64,000 nt of DNA from Gnetum montanum (taxonomy: Eukaryota > Streptophyta > Gnetopsida > Gnetales > Gnetaceae). Positions 46,571 to 57,274 of this stretch are shown here, one piece after another. The notes under the pieces were generated by a model. It saw nothing but the letters and a program-made list of their open reading frames with translations. It was not told the DNA's origin and made no database searches. The position numbers and the translations under genes were made by a program. Location of the stretch: contig MNCI01015718.1 of the NCBI GenBank assembly GCA_015680685.1, forward strand, positions 157,846 to 221,845, given 5' to 3'. Position 1 is the first letter of the stretch. Each line of letters opens with the position of its first letter.

Positions 46571-48550
46571 GACTATGATAACGCAACAACAAGTAAGGAA
46601 ATTCATTGGAGAACCAAAGAATTATATAATGATGAAGATGAAGTTTGGGGTACCCAATCTGATGTAGGGGTCTCCTATGAGCATAAGTGTAAACAACATC
46701 GTCCCAACTCACAATTGCATAACATACCTAGTGACAATGAACCCCTACTAGCCACTACAAGCCTAACGGAAATATAAGAGGCTGTTCAAATATCCCGTAG
46801 GCATCGTAAGGAAAGTCGTCTACCCAGGCTTGAATTAAATAACTTTCCTAAGTTTTTAGGAGGCTATGATTTAGATCTATAACATCATCTACAAGCCTTC
46901 CATGATGCCTGTGTATGGTATAACATTAATAATGGATGGCAAAAACTTAAGCTCTTTCCTACAACACTCGTTGGCCAAGCAAAAGTATGGTATAGGTCGT
47001 TAAAACCAAAATCAATTCAACATTGGCTGACAATGATAGAACTATTTAATGAAAGATATCAAACCCATGTGAGAGTGTTAGCCTTGAGGAGACAAATCCA
47101 AGAGTGGAAACAAGCACAACATGAACCCTTGGACATGGCCTTAGAAAGATATTATGCACTGTTAAACAACTACCTAGGCCATGGGTTCTCTGAGGAAAGG
47201 CTAATGTACCATATCATAGATGGGCTCTGTAATGAAAAAAGGGAGATCCTAGGGATGTACTCCCAAGGTCAACTATATGAGCTACAAACCCATCAATTCC
47301 AAGAGCTTATCAAGTGGGTAGCAAAAGGAGGAGAAATGGCTAAATGGGAGAATGCTGAAAAATCTCAATAGGCCCAAAAAGCAACAAGGGCCCATGATTA
47401 TGAAGAGGAGAAATCAACTCACTGCAAGGAGGTGGAACCATCTTTGCCAATATTACAATCATTGGATGAAGTTGAGGAAAATATCAATAGGATGATGGAA
47501 TGGATACATGAAAAATGTGGAAAATATGCCAACACTATTAGAGGTAGAATTATGAAAACCCAAGAAATAGGAAAAAACACCTTTAGACAATAAAAAAAAG
47601 GGTTGAAGAGATTAAGAACTTAATTGCCAATCATACGTATTAATGTTACATTTGCCTATACAATCACCCCAAGGGCCAATGCCCAATCTTGTCACATTTA
47701 CATGAGCATTGGGGAAGAATGTTACATCTAACGTTCGTGTACAAATACTATGTTAAATCACAATGGCAACAATCCCAGTTGTCGGGGAGGCCATCCCCAA
47801 ACTGGTTACACCCTTCATATTATCTGAGCCTAAATGCTTATCAAGTTCAACATCCTATTTCCCCAACCGGGTCAACATCTTCTATCTCACCACATTATTA
47901 TTATTCTCCTCAATACTATCAACCCATATCCTCACCAATAGGACCACCACCCTGGGTATCTTACACTTCTCCTCAATTTCAAAATTCTCATCTTTCATCT
48001 CCTTCTACATCGCCAACAATTGTACCCAAAGGATTTGCATCATAGCATCAACCCACGAATGTTACTTGTGCTTCTATTATCAACAACAGTGGGAATCCTC
48101 CACAACATCATAGGCATCCCTTCTTTAGATGTGACTGTAGAAAGGGACATCACAGTTCAAAAACCACTACATTTGCCAACTCAACACAAGTCCAACACTA
48201 TGGTGCATCTTGCTCTTCGAACCCAATGCCTCATGTTACCTTATCAGGGCCACCACTCAATACTCCAACAACCATGCAGCCTAATGAATATAGCCACATG
48301 GGGAGACATGTTAATCCTTGCATACCATCTTATGGTCATAAGTACCATAGTGGGTCAACTCTTTATAAATTAACCACATCTTATAACTTGCCCCACTATG
48401 TCAACTCTAATTAAGTGCGTGAACCCCAATGGGGTAAGTATGACTGAGTTCCAATATTTCCAACATGTAAGGATCCTAACCTTCAATTTATTAATTCTAG
48501 CTATGCTCAACCATTTAGTTATGGGGGGTATCCCCCATTCTAACAACAAT
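46571..48550 (+). pseudogene. Gag of element C
   Basis: An open region from about 46571 (DYDNATTSKEIHWRTKELYN) leads into the retrotransposon gag domain. This has RLPRLELNNFPKFLGGYDLD, LFPTTLVGQAKVWYRSLKP and IQHWLTMIELFNERYQ, then the long clean stretch 47033-47371 with YSQGQLYELQTHQFQEL. Downstream, a knuckle CYICLYNHPKGQC (CX2CX3HX4C) lies near 47650. A Ser/Pro/Tyr/Gln-rich tail follows (47689-48540, ISPHYYYSPQYYQPISSPIG) that matches the style of gag tails in element A. Stops such as the TAA after GGYDLDL replace Gln. A few shifts break it, so no complete protein is made. Confidence 0.85.
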
Positions 48551-49897
48551 AGAATTAATAAATGTTTTCCTTTCCTTTAATTTTACAATTTTTTGTTTTC
48601 CAGTTTTTCATCTTTCAATTTATTATTTTGTCTTTTTGTCTTTTTATGAGTAATCGCATCTACAAATAAAACACTCATGTGACTTGTTGGTTGAGGTGTT
48701 GTTCTATGNTGCATCTACAAATAAAACACTCATGTGACTTGTTGGTTGAGGTGTTGTTCTATGTTATCAAATCTCAGGTGACTAATTATTTCAACAGTGA
48801 CCCCACAACATCCATCCATCCATTCTATTAATAAGAGGTTCTACCCATTCTACCCAGAGCGAAGAAGGATGGACTAAGTGGGAATGGCCAGGGTGTGACA
48901 TCAAGGGGACTTGTGGATTCTCTTTGGTCACATCCATGGGAACTATCATGCAGCCTGGTTGTACTAAGATCCTTGTAGATCTAACAGAAAATGGAAGTAA
49001 GAGTAATGAAAAGGCACTCAATAAAGAAATCCAATGCTATTCTATGGGGTCCCACTAGAAAGACATGTACCCATGCCTAAAGGTAGGCGACTTCTCTAGA
49101 TTAAGCATTTCATCAAAAAAAAAACAACACAACACAAACAAAAATACCACAAAGCAAGAATCATTCCTCCCTTGTACGAAACACCAAGTGATTGTACGCC
49201 TTGCTGTCATGATGCTCTCATTGTTCTCTATCATTGGGATAAAACAATATGATGTCATTGATCAGAGGAATGGACTTGGTCTTGATTTTTAAGTGACAAG
49301 TTAATGACACATTAATCATGCCTTACTCTGAGGATTCATTGTGCCCTAGGCTAGTTACCTCATGTCCCAATCTCTACAATCCCTTCTATAATTCATCTCA
49401 CTTGGCGACCATGTTGTTCCTGTAATTGTGACTTGTGTCTGGGGTAGCATGGAATTCATATCTCATCGTAGTGGTATCTACACGTGTGTGTTTTGTTGCA
49501 TCTGTGTAGATTACATTTAACCCTTCTAGTGCCTATGGACATTTTGAGGTGTGGTTACGCAAGGGCATTATAGGTTGGAACCTACTTTGGGGAGGACCCA
49601 CTTGCATAACTTGTGTATATTGCACTCGTAACACATCACCATCACATCATTTTATACCCTCCAAGTATTACAATACTCTTTCCCTCATCATCCTTCTAGT
49701 TGAAACATTCCTATGTACTGAAACATGTCCTTTCTTCTCATTTGATTCATGCATTTCATTGCCAGATTCTACACCATTATACTTTTTGTGCCTTCAAGAC
49801 TACTTAATATTACCCTGGACCTTTTACATCGACCTCAAGTCCTTCATTTTTTACTTTAAAATTTTAGAAATTTATCAATTTTCCTAAGTACCCTATT
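48551..49897 (+). other. Long non-coding stretch inside element C
   Basis: No domain on either strand. A 53-bp perfect tandem duplication (48656-48708 and 48711-48763) flanks a single N at 48709. The rest shows no repeat or gene that I recognise. Confidence 0.45.
48656..48763. repeat. Perfect 53-bp tandem duplication around a single N
   Basis: GCATCTACAAATAAAACACT through GTGTTGTTCTATG is repeated exactly on both sides of N-T at 48709-48710. The exactness and the N suggest an assembly join rather than old biology. Confidence 0.8.
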
Positions 49898-49902
49898 TTT
49901 GA

Positions 49903-49999
49903 TGGGTCACGATATCGAGTCCTCAATATCAGGTCAGACGCAATATCGAGGTCGTGCTATTGTGTATGCAATATCGCATCCTCAAAAACTATATATATT
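49903..49999 (+). promoter_or_regulatory. Internal GATATC array with TATA box ahead of the extra ORF
   Basis: Five ATATCG-type motifs (near 49910, 49925, 49941, 49969 and a partial one between) are followed by AAACTATATATATTCC near 49988. This is the same order and spacing as U3 and TATA in the LTR at 53196, but the text downstream does not match the LTR R region. It lies roughly 0.1-0.6 kb ahead of the likely start of the extra ORF. I infer an internal promoter for that ORF. Confidence 0.5.
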
Positions 50000-50331
50000 C
50001 CACACACACCCCTCCCCTTGCACACATCAACATCATTCTCAACTATTCGCATGGGGGAAGTTTTTCAAATTTTCTTCTACGACTTGTGACTCACGCATCT
50101 CTTGGTCCACTAGCCATAACTTGCTCGCTAGTGCTCCAATTTTCATTTCGTTCAAACCTACGTGAACCTAGAGTGTTCAGCTTAGTCGTGGGGGAGGGGT
50201 ACACTCCAAATCGTGCATAAATTTTTTGAAATTCATCATCACTCGAAGGATACTATAAAGGGTAATTACTTATAAAAATGATAAACATGTTGCCAAAAAT
50301 AATCTTATCTCCTCGCTTATACTGGGAATTT

Positions 50332-50545
50332 NNNNNNNNNNNNNNNNNNNNNNNNNNNNNNNNNNNNNNNNNNNNNNNNNNNNNNNNNNNNNNNNNNNNN
50401 NNNNNNNNNNNNNNNNNNNNNNNNNNNNNNNNNNNNNNNNNNNNNNNNNNNNNNNNNNNNNNNNNNNNNNNNNNNNNNNNNNNNNNNNNNNNNNNNNNNN
50501 NNNNNNNNNNNNNNNNNNNNNNNNNNNNNNNNNNNNNNNNNNNNN
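50332..50545. other. Assembly gap (214 N) in element C
   Basis: Only N bases. The first 100-150 codons of the extra ORF should fall here and just upstream. Confidence 0.95.
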
Positions 50546-52970
50546 CTCAAAGGGTCCCCATTATGACCTATCCTCTCTGAAAGTGGTGCCTGGTACTTAG
50601 GAGAAATGTACCAATTTTGGCACAATAAGGAAGAAGGCACCACAGTTGACGTTGGTGGTTTATCTATAAATTTTTTCACCAAAGAAATTTCGAAAGTGTT
50701 AAACCTTTTGAATATGGGGCCAAAAGTTGCTCACCTGCCCACTTACTCCAATGCTAATGCACAAAAGATTTGGTTGAAGAGGGCATACAAAAGAGAAGAT
50801 AAGACATATGGAGAGTTAACGTTGAAAGAAAGGATATACTTCAAAATTGGTACTTATCACATATTCCCCACAAGAGGATTAAACATAATTTCAACATATG
50901 CAGTAAGAGAAAGTACGATATTGATGGGAAAGTTTAATGCTAACCTTCCTCATCTGTATCTCATGGAGATCTTGAGGCAATTTGAAGAACGAAAGACAGG
51001 GAAGTTCATGTTGCCCTTCCCTTGTCTCATCAGGAAGCTATGCAAAGATGTTGGTATTCTGGGGTACACCAATAATGTTCCAAGAAGAGCCCAAAATGCT
51101 TCGTTCCCAAAACTACTGAAGCCACTAGCCCCAAGGAAGAGTGCTGGTGAGACACTAGAGCTAGGTAAGAGTAAACGGTGGGGCCCATTGCAACTCAAAC
51201 TGCAGGGCCTAGCCAACTCCCAAGCATAAGGCCTAGTTAACAACAAGCAGGGCCCAACACAAGCTAGTGAGACCAACTGCCACCACCACCGCAGGATTAT
51301 AGATCGTTGATGAGCCATCTCAGGGCCATTACTAAGATGGTTAGTTGGGGAAGTCATGATGATGCTAATCTATTCTGCCTCATCAACAATAGCATACGGT
51401 CCATAGTTTCTATTGATCGTGCATGGGGCAAGGTGTCCATCTAAATAGGAGGAGGGGAGATCCACTGGTTACAACAGATTTTAGGGAACGCTGCGTCTTT
51501 CTAGGTGCAATTGGAAACATGTGAAGGAACCACAATTGTGGTCATGCAGCACCAAGACACATTAGGGGCCATAGAAGTGGTCACAGACCACATTAAAGAA
51601 TCTTTCAACATCCCTGTTGTGCCACCAGAAGATTTCACAAGAGCACGGGATGCTCAAACTCTAGCCAGTCCCTCAATGATTCCTGTGGAGCATGAGGATG
51701 TCCTTGATCGATTGCTACAGATAGGACAAGTAATGAGATCCTTGTTTGACATCCCACAAGATGTTACAACAGTGCAATAAAATCTCATTTCCACTAAAGG
51801 GAAGTTGTTCATGGTAGAGATCAAGGCCAAGCACGCAAAAGTGAAGTTGGTAAGACTCCAAGAAAGGCTCATTGCTCTACAAGCTACATAGCGAGACCCA
51901 TCTCAATTTGTTCCCACAAACCAGCTAGACACTTTCAGGATGGAGCAGCTTAATAAGCTACTGGAAGACAATAAAAGAGTGGTGAAGGAGAAGGAGAAGG
52001 CTAACTAGAATGCCTCCAAGGCACAAGTGCAAACCTATGCGCATGCCAAGGCACTCAAAGCCTTACAAGAAGAGAATAAATAGCTTGTTGCTGACAATAT
52101 TTAGTTGACCACTGTGAAGAAATAGAAGAATGTTCTTAAAGAAAACTTTCTGCAATTACAAGAATAGTTGGTCAAGGTCAACCAAGCCATGAACCATTTG
52201 GCTAGAGAGAATTAAACCCTCTCAATGGAGGAGGTACACACAATCCATCAAAAGATTGCCATTGAAAAAAGTGCATGGAAAAACAAGGCCAAGTGGCATG
52301 AAAATTTAAAGAAGCATTTCGGATACCAGGTGGGGATGGACAAGCAAGTCATCAAGAAGGAGATCCATATGGCCAAGGCCCACATCAACACTTTCAATGC
52401 TCAACACACTAATTGGCTGGCCATATTGGACACATATGCATTTTCCCACCAAGCAAAGCTTACAAGCCAATACTTGTAGATTTAAGATCTCATAGAGTAC
52501 ATGGAATTGACAAACCAGCGGTATGCCAATCTAGCCATGTTGATAGTAGGACGCCCGAGAACAGAGCTTGAGAAGTACGTAGCTACCACCTATGCCAAAT
52601 ATGAAGTAGAATTTTCGGAGCACAAGAAAATGTTATAGAAGTTAGAAGTCACAAATTTTGAACTAGAGGTTGTTAAGGCCAACTACAAAGAGCAAAAAGA
52701 TGTCATAGCAGACTTGGCTCGATGGCTTATAGATTTCCAGGAGAACAAGGATAAAGCTAGAGCCTACGAGGAGGAACGATGGTTATTTTCAGCCTAGTAT
52801 GTTAAAGAAAATAAGATGTTTTTGTAACTATCATGCCCATGGGAGGTGCTAACTCCATCAAACATTGGAGCATCAGCATGGATGGCATGGGATCCCCGCA
52901 CAAAGCTCTAGGTGCTCCTTCAGAGCCACCAAATCCCAAAACCTAGAGCACAAAACAAGGGGAAGTGAGC
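50546..52970 (+). pseudogene. Extra ORF (aORF) of element C, coiled-coil protein, unrecognised
   Basis: The frame enters from the gap (SPL-PILSESGAWYLGEMYQF; TGA replaces the Trp of SPMWPII in element B). It stays open at 50606-51229: LSINFFTKEISKVLNLL, KIWLKRAYKREDKTYGELTL, KERIYFKIGTYHIFPTRGLN, ANLPHLYLMEILRQFEE and GKFMLPFPCLIRKL. A shift near 51290 leads to MSHLRAITKMVSW, GGGEIHWLQQILGNAASF and HQDTLGAIEVVTDHIKES. From 51780 on it is Glu/Lys/Gln-rich, heptad-like coiled coil with TAG/TAA stops mostly at Gln positions. Total length is about 800 codons. The N-terminal globular part reminds me of plant transposon-protein domains found with Athila-type elements, but this is only an impression. 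No transmembrane segment is seen, so an envelope role is not supported. Confidence 0.75.
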
Positions 52971-53195
52971 CATGGAGGAGCCACTGCCACTTGGAACCAC
53001 ATAAGTTCCACAAAATTTTGTAATTTTGCAATTTTTAATTTTTTTGTCTATCCCAATTTTGTTCTATTCAATTCTCCATTGTGGCATGAATAAATTCCTA
53101 GTTAGTTAATAATCCCATACCTATCCACTGTGTAATCAATGGAGCTTATTCTCATTTTGTTTGACTCGATAAGTTTTCATTCAGTCGTGAGGGTA
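52971..53195 (+). other. 3' untranslated end and polypurine tract of element C
   Basis: The stretch TAGTTAATAATCCCATACC and AGTTTTCATTCAGTCGTGAG resembles the 3' ends of elements A and B. The polypurine-like GTCGTGAGGGTA ends right before the LTR start TGATGAATTATG at 53196. Confidence 0.7.
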
Positions 53196-54077
53196 TGATG
53201 AATTATGATTCATTTGGCTCTGATATCGTACCCACAATATCGAATCCACAATATCGAGTATGCGATATCATGACCTAAATAATGATATCGGATACACGAT
53301 ATTGTGACTCCTATGTGAGCCTATAAATACACATGTGGGAACATGGAAAGGAGTTCGTTATTTTTCAGTTAGTAGATAGAAGTTAGTTCATTTTTAGTTC
53401 TTCTCAACTCTTTCCCCAATGCATGCCCGCAGTGTGATGATTGTAATTGTACGAAACATTTATTCGAGTGTGACATACTTGGACATGCACATGATTGGAA
53501 ATAAAGATCGAGATTACTTCATCATTGCAATATTCACTTAGTTTAATTATTTAATTGTTATTTTTATTTATTACTTTCATAGTTAATATCTCTTCACCCT
53601 AAACTCCTTAAACGTGGAATGAGTATGACTTAATCATGAGCATTCAAGTGTGACTACTTGGTATCCTAGTAGCATACCTAGGTCATGTGCTAGGTAATCC
53701 CAATGGTAGTCGTGCACGAGGTCCAAGATGTATACGAATGATTAAGGAATAGATTCTCATCACACTTAGGCTAGCTTAGATTCTCTCTCCCACTTCCTAT
53801 TAGCTTAACTCTCTCTCCCTTTTTCTCCTAGCTTAATTAAAGTGATTTTCCATTGCCTCTAGAAGTAGAACTAGGTTAGAAACCACATCATATACCTCAC
53901 TCTGGACTAAACCATATGTGAAAAAGCATATACTAGTCCAGGTGGGAAGACAGTAGACTGTGATTAATGAGTAACTATCTAGATACCACAACTAGCCCAT
54001 TTGTGGAGTTTGACCGGATCATGCGTGAAATGCTCGTATTCGTATGGTTGAGTGTAGGGGTACCTCGCAACTCATTA
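53196..54077 (+). repeat. 3' LTR of element C, GATATC class
   Basis: It runs from TGATGAATTATGATTCATTT to ...CTCGCAACTCATTA. The promoter part 53220-53310 has GATATC/AATATC motifs and the TATA box CCTATAAATACAC near 53320. It differs from the 5' LTR mainly by one extra promoter repeat segment (CATGACCTAAATAATGATAT and neighbours). Confidence 0.9.
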
Positions 54078-54082
54078 GCTTC

Positions 54083-54496
54083 TTTAAAAGCCTCGATAAT
54101 AGCCATATACTCAATAGCAACACCCTAAATCAAATAGAAGAATAATATTATAATAATCAAAGTTCCTTGAGATGCAGAAGACATGAATCCAAAAGCTATG
54201 AACAAAATTGTAATAATAGCCATTCCCAAGATTTGCACTTCATTTCTCATCATGATCCAAAGCAATTGAGAGCATGAAGGTGCTTGGAAAACATCACCCA
54301 TAACTAGCTTTCATCCTAAAAGCTCTATTTCCATAAATGTGAGAGAGTTCACCTTTGCTAAAAGCATAGATCTATGTTGATACACATGCGAATAACTCCT
54401 AGGCAAGTAAAATACATTCGCATTTTCAATAATAATGATAGCTACCAACAACAAAGTAATTAAATGTCCAATTCACGAAAACAACATGGGGGCCAT
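54083..54496 (-). pseudogene. Captured TM9/EMP70 gene fragment, copy a
   Basis: From an ATG at 54496 the minus strand gives a signal-like hydrophobic start, ENANVFYLPRSYSHVY and LAKVNSLTFMEIELLG. It then jumps to KLVMGDVFQAPSCSQLL, EVQILGMAIITILFIAFGF and SSASQGTLI. These match the start and the first transmembrane region of TM9-family (transmembrane nine, EMP70) proteins: FYLPGSY, KVNSLTSI, GWKLVHGDVFR, GVQILGM. The Trp of GWKLV is a stop. About 300 residues between the two blocks are missing, with the same junction as in copy b. Element C separates it from its copia tail at 45569. Confidence 0.8.
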
Positions 54497-54649
54497 GATC
54501 AAGGCCCAAACCTCTCCAAAATTTCTACCCAACTTAGGCTTGCCTTGACTTGGCTTGCAATAGTGAAAATCTAGTGTTACGATCCAAAAGCAAAATATCG
54601 TATTTCACAATTTCCATTGTTGAAATCAAACTTAGCTTTGATACCAATT

Positions 54650-54903
54650 TGTTAAACAGTAAAATAAGAAAAAAAAACACTAATGTGATAGGAAAATAGA
54701 AATCAAAACAACAACACACACAAAATTTACTTGTAAATCTCAAATTAGGATGAAAACCACATGCAGAACTAGAGAGTTAATTTATTAGATTAGATATTGA
54801 GAGTGTACTACAACGGAGTGATCCCACAAAGGGTGATTCCAAAAAAAAGTGAAGTGCAAAGAATGTCTACATAAAAGGGAGAGAAAATAGTGTCCCTTCA
54901 ACA
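54650..54903 (-). repeat. Central LTR of the TM9-carrying tandem element
   Basis: On the minus strand it starts TGTTGAAGGGACACTATTTT after the polypurine stretch CAAGGTGGAGAT and ends CTGTTTAACA. It is followed by AATTGGTATCAAAGC, an initiator tRNA-Met primer site (54633-54649). Being both the 3' LTR of copy b and the 5' LTR of copy a, it shows the element is a head-to-tail tandem. Confidence 0.85.
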
Positions 54904-55450
54904 ATCTCCACCTTGACACAAATTGCCTTACAAAGAACAAATCTCCAAGCTTTGACAAAAGGTCTCCACCTCTTTTACAATAAAGCTCCTATGAGAAAAA
55001 CTCAACAAGAAACATCAAATATGTCCAAGTAATGCTCAAACTTGACAACCGAAAGTGACTTGGTCATCACATCAGAAGGATTATCATGGATACTAACTTT
55101 GCTCACAACAATATCACCACAAGCAACACTCATTAGAAACCTCCCTGCAACAAGTTCATTGTAAACAAAGCCATAAAATATATGTAATGTCTTGCTTCCA
55201 TAGAAGTAACTTCCTCAGAACTACACACATAGGATAGTAGAACTAGGGCCAAAATGCAACTCATTGCTACATAGCATTTGGATCATCGAGTTTGTTCAAC
55301 AACTAGAATTGTGAGCCTCTGCAAAAGCAATAGTGGAAATTCCAGCACACCCAAAAACATAGTGCTCATAGAAATCCAATTTACTAATGCTATATCCATT
55401 AAGAAGTCCCTTCAACCAAATGGCTTCTTTAAAAGCCTTAGTAATAGCCA
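54904..55450 (-). pseudogene. Copia-type RNase H tail, copy b
   Basis: The frame reads AEYMAITKAFKEAIWLKGLL, then SISKLDFYEHYVFG, a poorly kept stretch, and [20 protein letters not shown] followed by FEHYLDI. This follows the copia pattern EYMAI-EA-KEAIWLKGL ... KVHT-DN-ADM-TK ... KFEHCLDL. It directly continues from the TM9 fragment without a gap. The conserved CDSQSA and HERTKHID parts are not readable. Confidence 0.7.
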
Positions 55451-55841
55451 TATACTCAGCAACAACACCCTAAATTTAATAGAAGAATAACATTCCAGTG
55501 ATCAAAGTTCCTTGACATGTAGGAGACATGAATCCAAAAGCTACAAATAGAATTGTAACAATGGCCATTCCTAAGATCTGCACTCCATTTCCCACCATGA
55601 TGCAAAGCAATTGAGAGCATGAAGATGCTTGGAAAACATCATCCATAACAAGCTTTCATCCTAAAAGCTTCATGTCCATAGATGTGAGAGAGTTCACCTT
55701 TGTCAAAAGTGCAGATCCATGTGGGTACACATGCAGATAACTCGCAGGTAAGTAAAATGTATTTTCATTTTCAACAAAAATGATAACTACCAACAATAGA
55801 GTAATCAAACTTCTAATTCGTAGAAACAACATGGTGGCCAT
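55451..55841 (-). pseudogene. Captured TM9/EMP70 gene fragment, copy b
   Basis: An ATG at 55841 opens MATMLFLRIRSLITLLLVVI, a signal-peptide-like start. Then come ENTFYLPASYLHVYPHGSAL and KVNSLTSMDMKLLG, a TGA in place of Trp, and KLVMDDVFQASSCSQLLCIM, GNGVQILGMAIVTILF, GFMSPTCQGTLITGML. TM9 proteins are nine-pass endomembrane (Golgi/endosome) proteins of about 600-680 residues. Here about the first 55 residues are fused to a block normally some 300 residues further on. No intron is present, so a spliced transcript was probably the source. The fragment then runs into the copia tail at GVVAEYMAI, where TM9 proteins read GVAAGYVAV, a likely microhomology junction. Confidence 0.85.
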
Positions 55842-55978
55842 GATCTAGTTCAAAACCTCTCCAAAATTCCAACCCAACTTAGGGTTACCTTGAATTTACA
55901 AACAATAGCAAAACTATGGTGTTGTGATGCAATAGGAGAATATTGTATTTCATAGTTGCCATCACCAAAATCAAACTT

Positions 55979-56225
55979 GGCTCTAATACCAATTGTAAAA
56001 TAATAAAATAATTTAAAAAATGAGCATGATAGGCAAATAGAAATCAAAACAACAACACATAGAGAATTTATGTGGAAACCCCAAATTAGAATGAAAACCA
56101 TGGGCAGAAACAAAGAGCTAATTCATTAGATTAGAGATTGAGAGTGTACAATAGGGGAGTGATCCCCACAAAGGGTGATCTCCCAAAAGGTGATCCCTAC
56201 AAAGGGTGATCCCCCAAAGGGGAGT
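55979..56225 (-). repeat. Right LTR of the TM9 element with primer site (split)
   Basis: The minus-strand LTR end is followed by ATTGGTATTAGAGCC (55979-55993). The LTR text matches 54650-54903 up to CCCCAAAGGGGAG at 56224. The missing part (GTCTACATAAAAGGGAGAGG, ATCCCTTCAAC) reappears at 57236-57275 beyond an inserted LTR. Confidence 0.75.
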
Positions 56226-57235
56226 TGTTGAACCTCGTAAAATGTTTTATGTAAATAGTAATGGATATAATATTTTACTATTTTTTTATCATTTGAGACA
56301 TCAAAAATCATTAATTTTTGCTACCTAAAGAAATATGAACTAATGATCTTTATTTTGGCTATTGTAGGTAATCAAAGTTATGATAAAGATCAATAAAGAT
56401 AATATTGATCGAAATCGAGGTTGTGATAAAGATCGATATAGGAGATATCGATCCAAATAGAAAAGCAATAAGGATCAATATCATGGATTTCTACAGACAA
56501 CATTAGGAGGAACAAATCTAGATATTGATCAAAGCAGAGACAAGTGACTTATGTCAATGATTGCAAGAGATCGAGGCTATGATGGAAATTGACAAACAAA
56601 TACTGATTGACAACAATGCTTGTGATAAGGATCGATCATCTCATATTTTGTTTTAGATACCCTTGAAGTATAAATACATGCCCAGATTAAAATTAAATGT
56701 GTGTAGCCCAACAGTAAACCCAACAAGCACCAAAGGTATGCACCTAGGATTAATAACCAAGCAAACCCACATCAAGTTGAAGTCTAATTCCCCTTGAAGA
56801 ATTATTATGTGAGGATTCATTAAGCTTTGTCAATTATAGACCATTAGATTCCATTGTCAGGCTGTTGAGGTTGTTGCATTATCTAGATAATAAGGCATAA
56901 TCACAATTTAGGTGAAGTCTCCCTTGTAATTCTCATCATCATCTATGCTTGTAACTTTGACTCCATTTTGATTTAATTATAAATTTTTATTCTTGAACTT
57001 GTGATTAGAAGTTAGGATAAAGCTTCATAATTTTACTTATGAGTCACAAGCATAAGTCTAGAATTTGTTTGGATTCGATTCTAACCATTTATTATCTTGA
57101 TGATTCTTTTGACTTTTGAACCATTTCTCCATGGGATATGACTCATAGGTTAGTCATAGATGAGGTGAAAATTTCTATAATGAAAGAAACGAAGATAAAA
57201 ATTAAAGGTATTTAGCACTGAATTTTGCCTAGCTT
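56226..57235 (+). mobile_element. Solo LTR-like insertion with ATCGAT/GATCAAT array and TATA box
   Basis: This block of about 1 kb begins TGTTGAACCTCG and ends near TTTTGCCTAGCTTGAG, interrupting the LTR of the TM9 element. Its first half (56380-56640) repeats GATAAAGATC(A/G)AT, ATTGATC, GATATCGATCC and GGATCGATC. TATA-like AAGTATAAATACATGCC follows near 56665, with leader-like sequence after it. The cut LTR on both sides proves an insertion. An exact target duplication is not clear. Confidence 0.6.
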
Positions 57236-57274
57236 GAGGGTGTCTACATAAAAGGGAGAGGAAACAACATCCCT

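Larger units (their letters stand above)
45570..54077 (+). mobile_element. Gypsy element C: gag plus extra ORF, no pol
   Basis: A plus-strand element of 8,508 bp with 5' LTR 45570-46418 and 3' LTR 53196-54077. A perfect GCTTC duplication flanks it (45565-45569 and 54078-54082). The paralogous text at 55420 (AAATGGCTTCTTTAAAAGCC) shows the unfilled site with one GCTTC. Inside are a primer site, gag (46571-48550), a 2-kb non-coding stretch with an internal GATATC array and TATA box, a gap, the extra ORF (50546-52970), and a polypurine tract. No protease, RT, RNase H or integrase is readable anywhere. The 214-N gap is too small to hide them unless its size is wrong. It would depend on a helper such as A- or B-type elements. 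Confidence 0.85.

Noticed and set aside
50606-51229. Envelope-type protein
   Set aside because: Position after gag/pol would allow it, but I see no signal peptide, transmembrane helix or fusion-peptide-like stretch.
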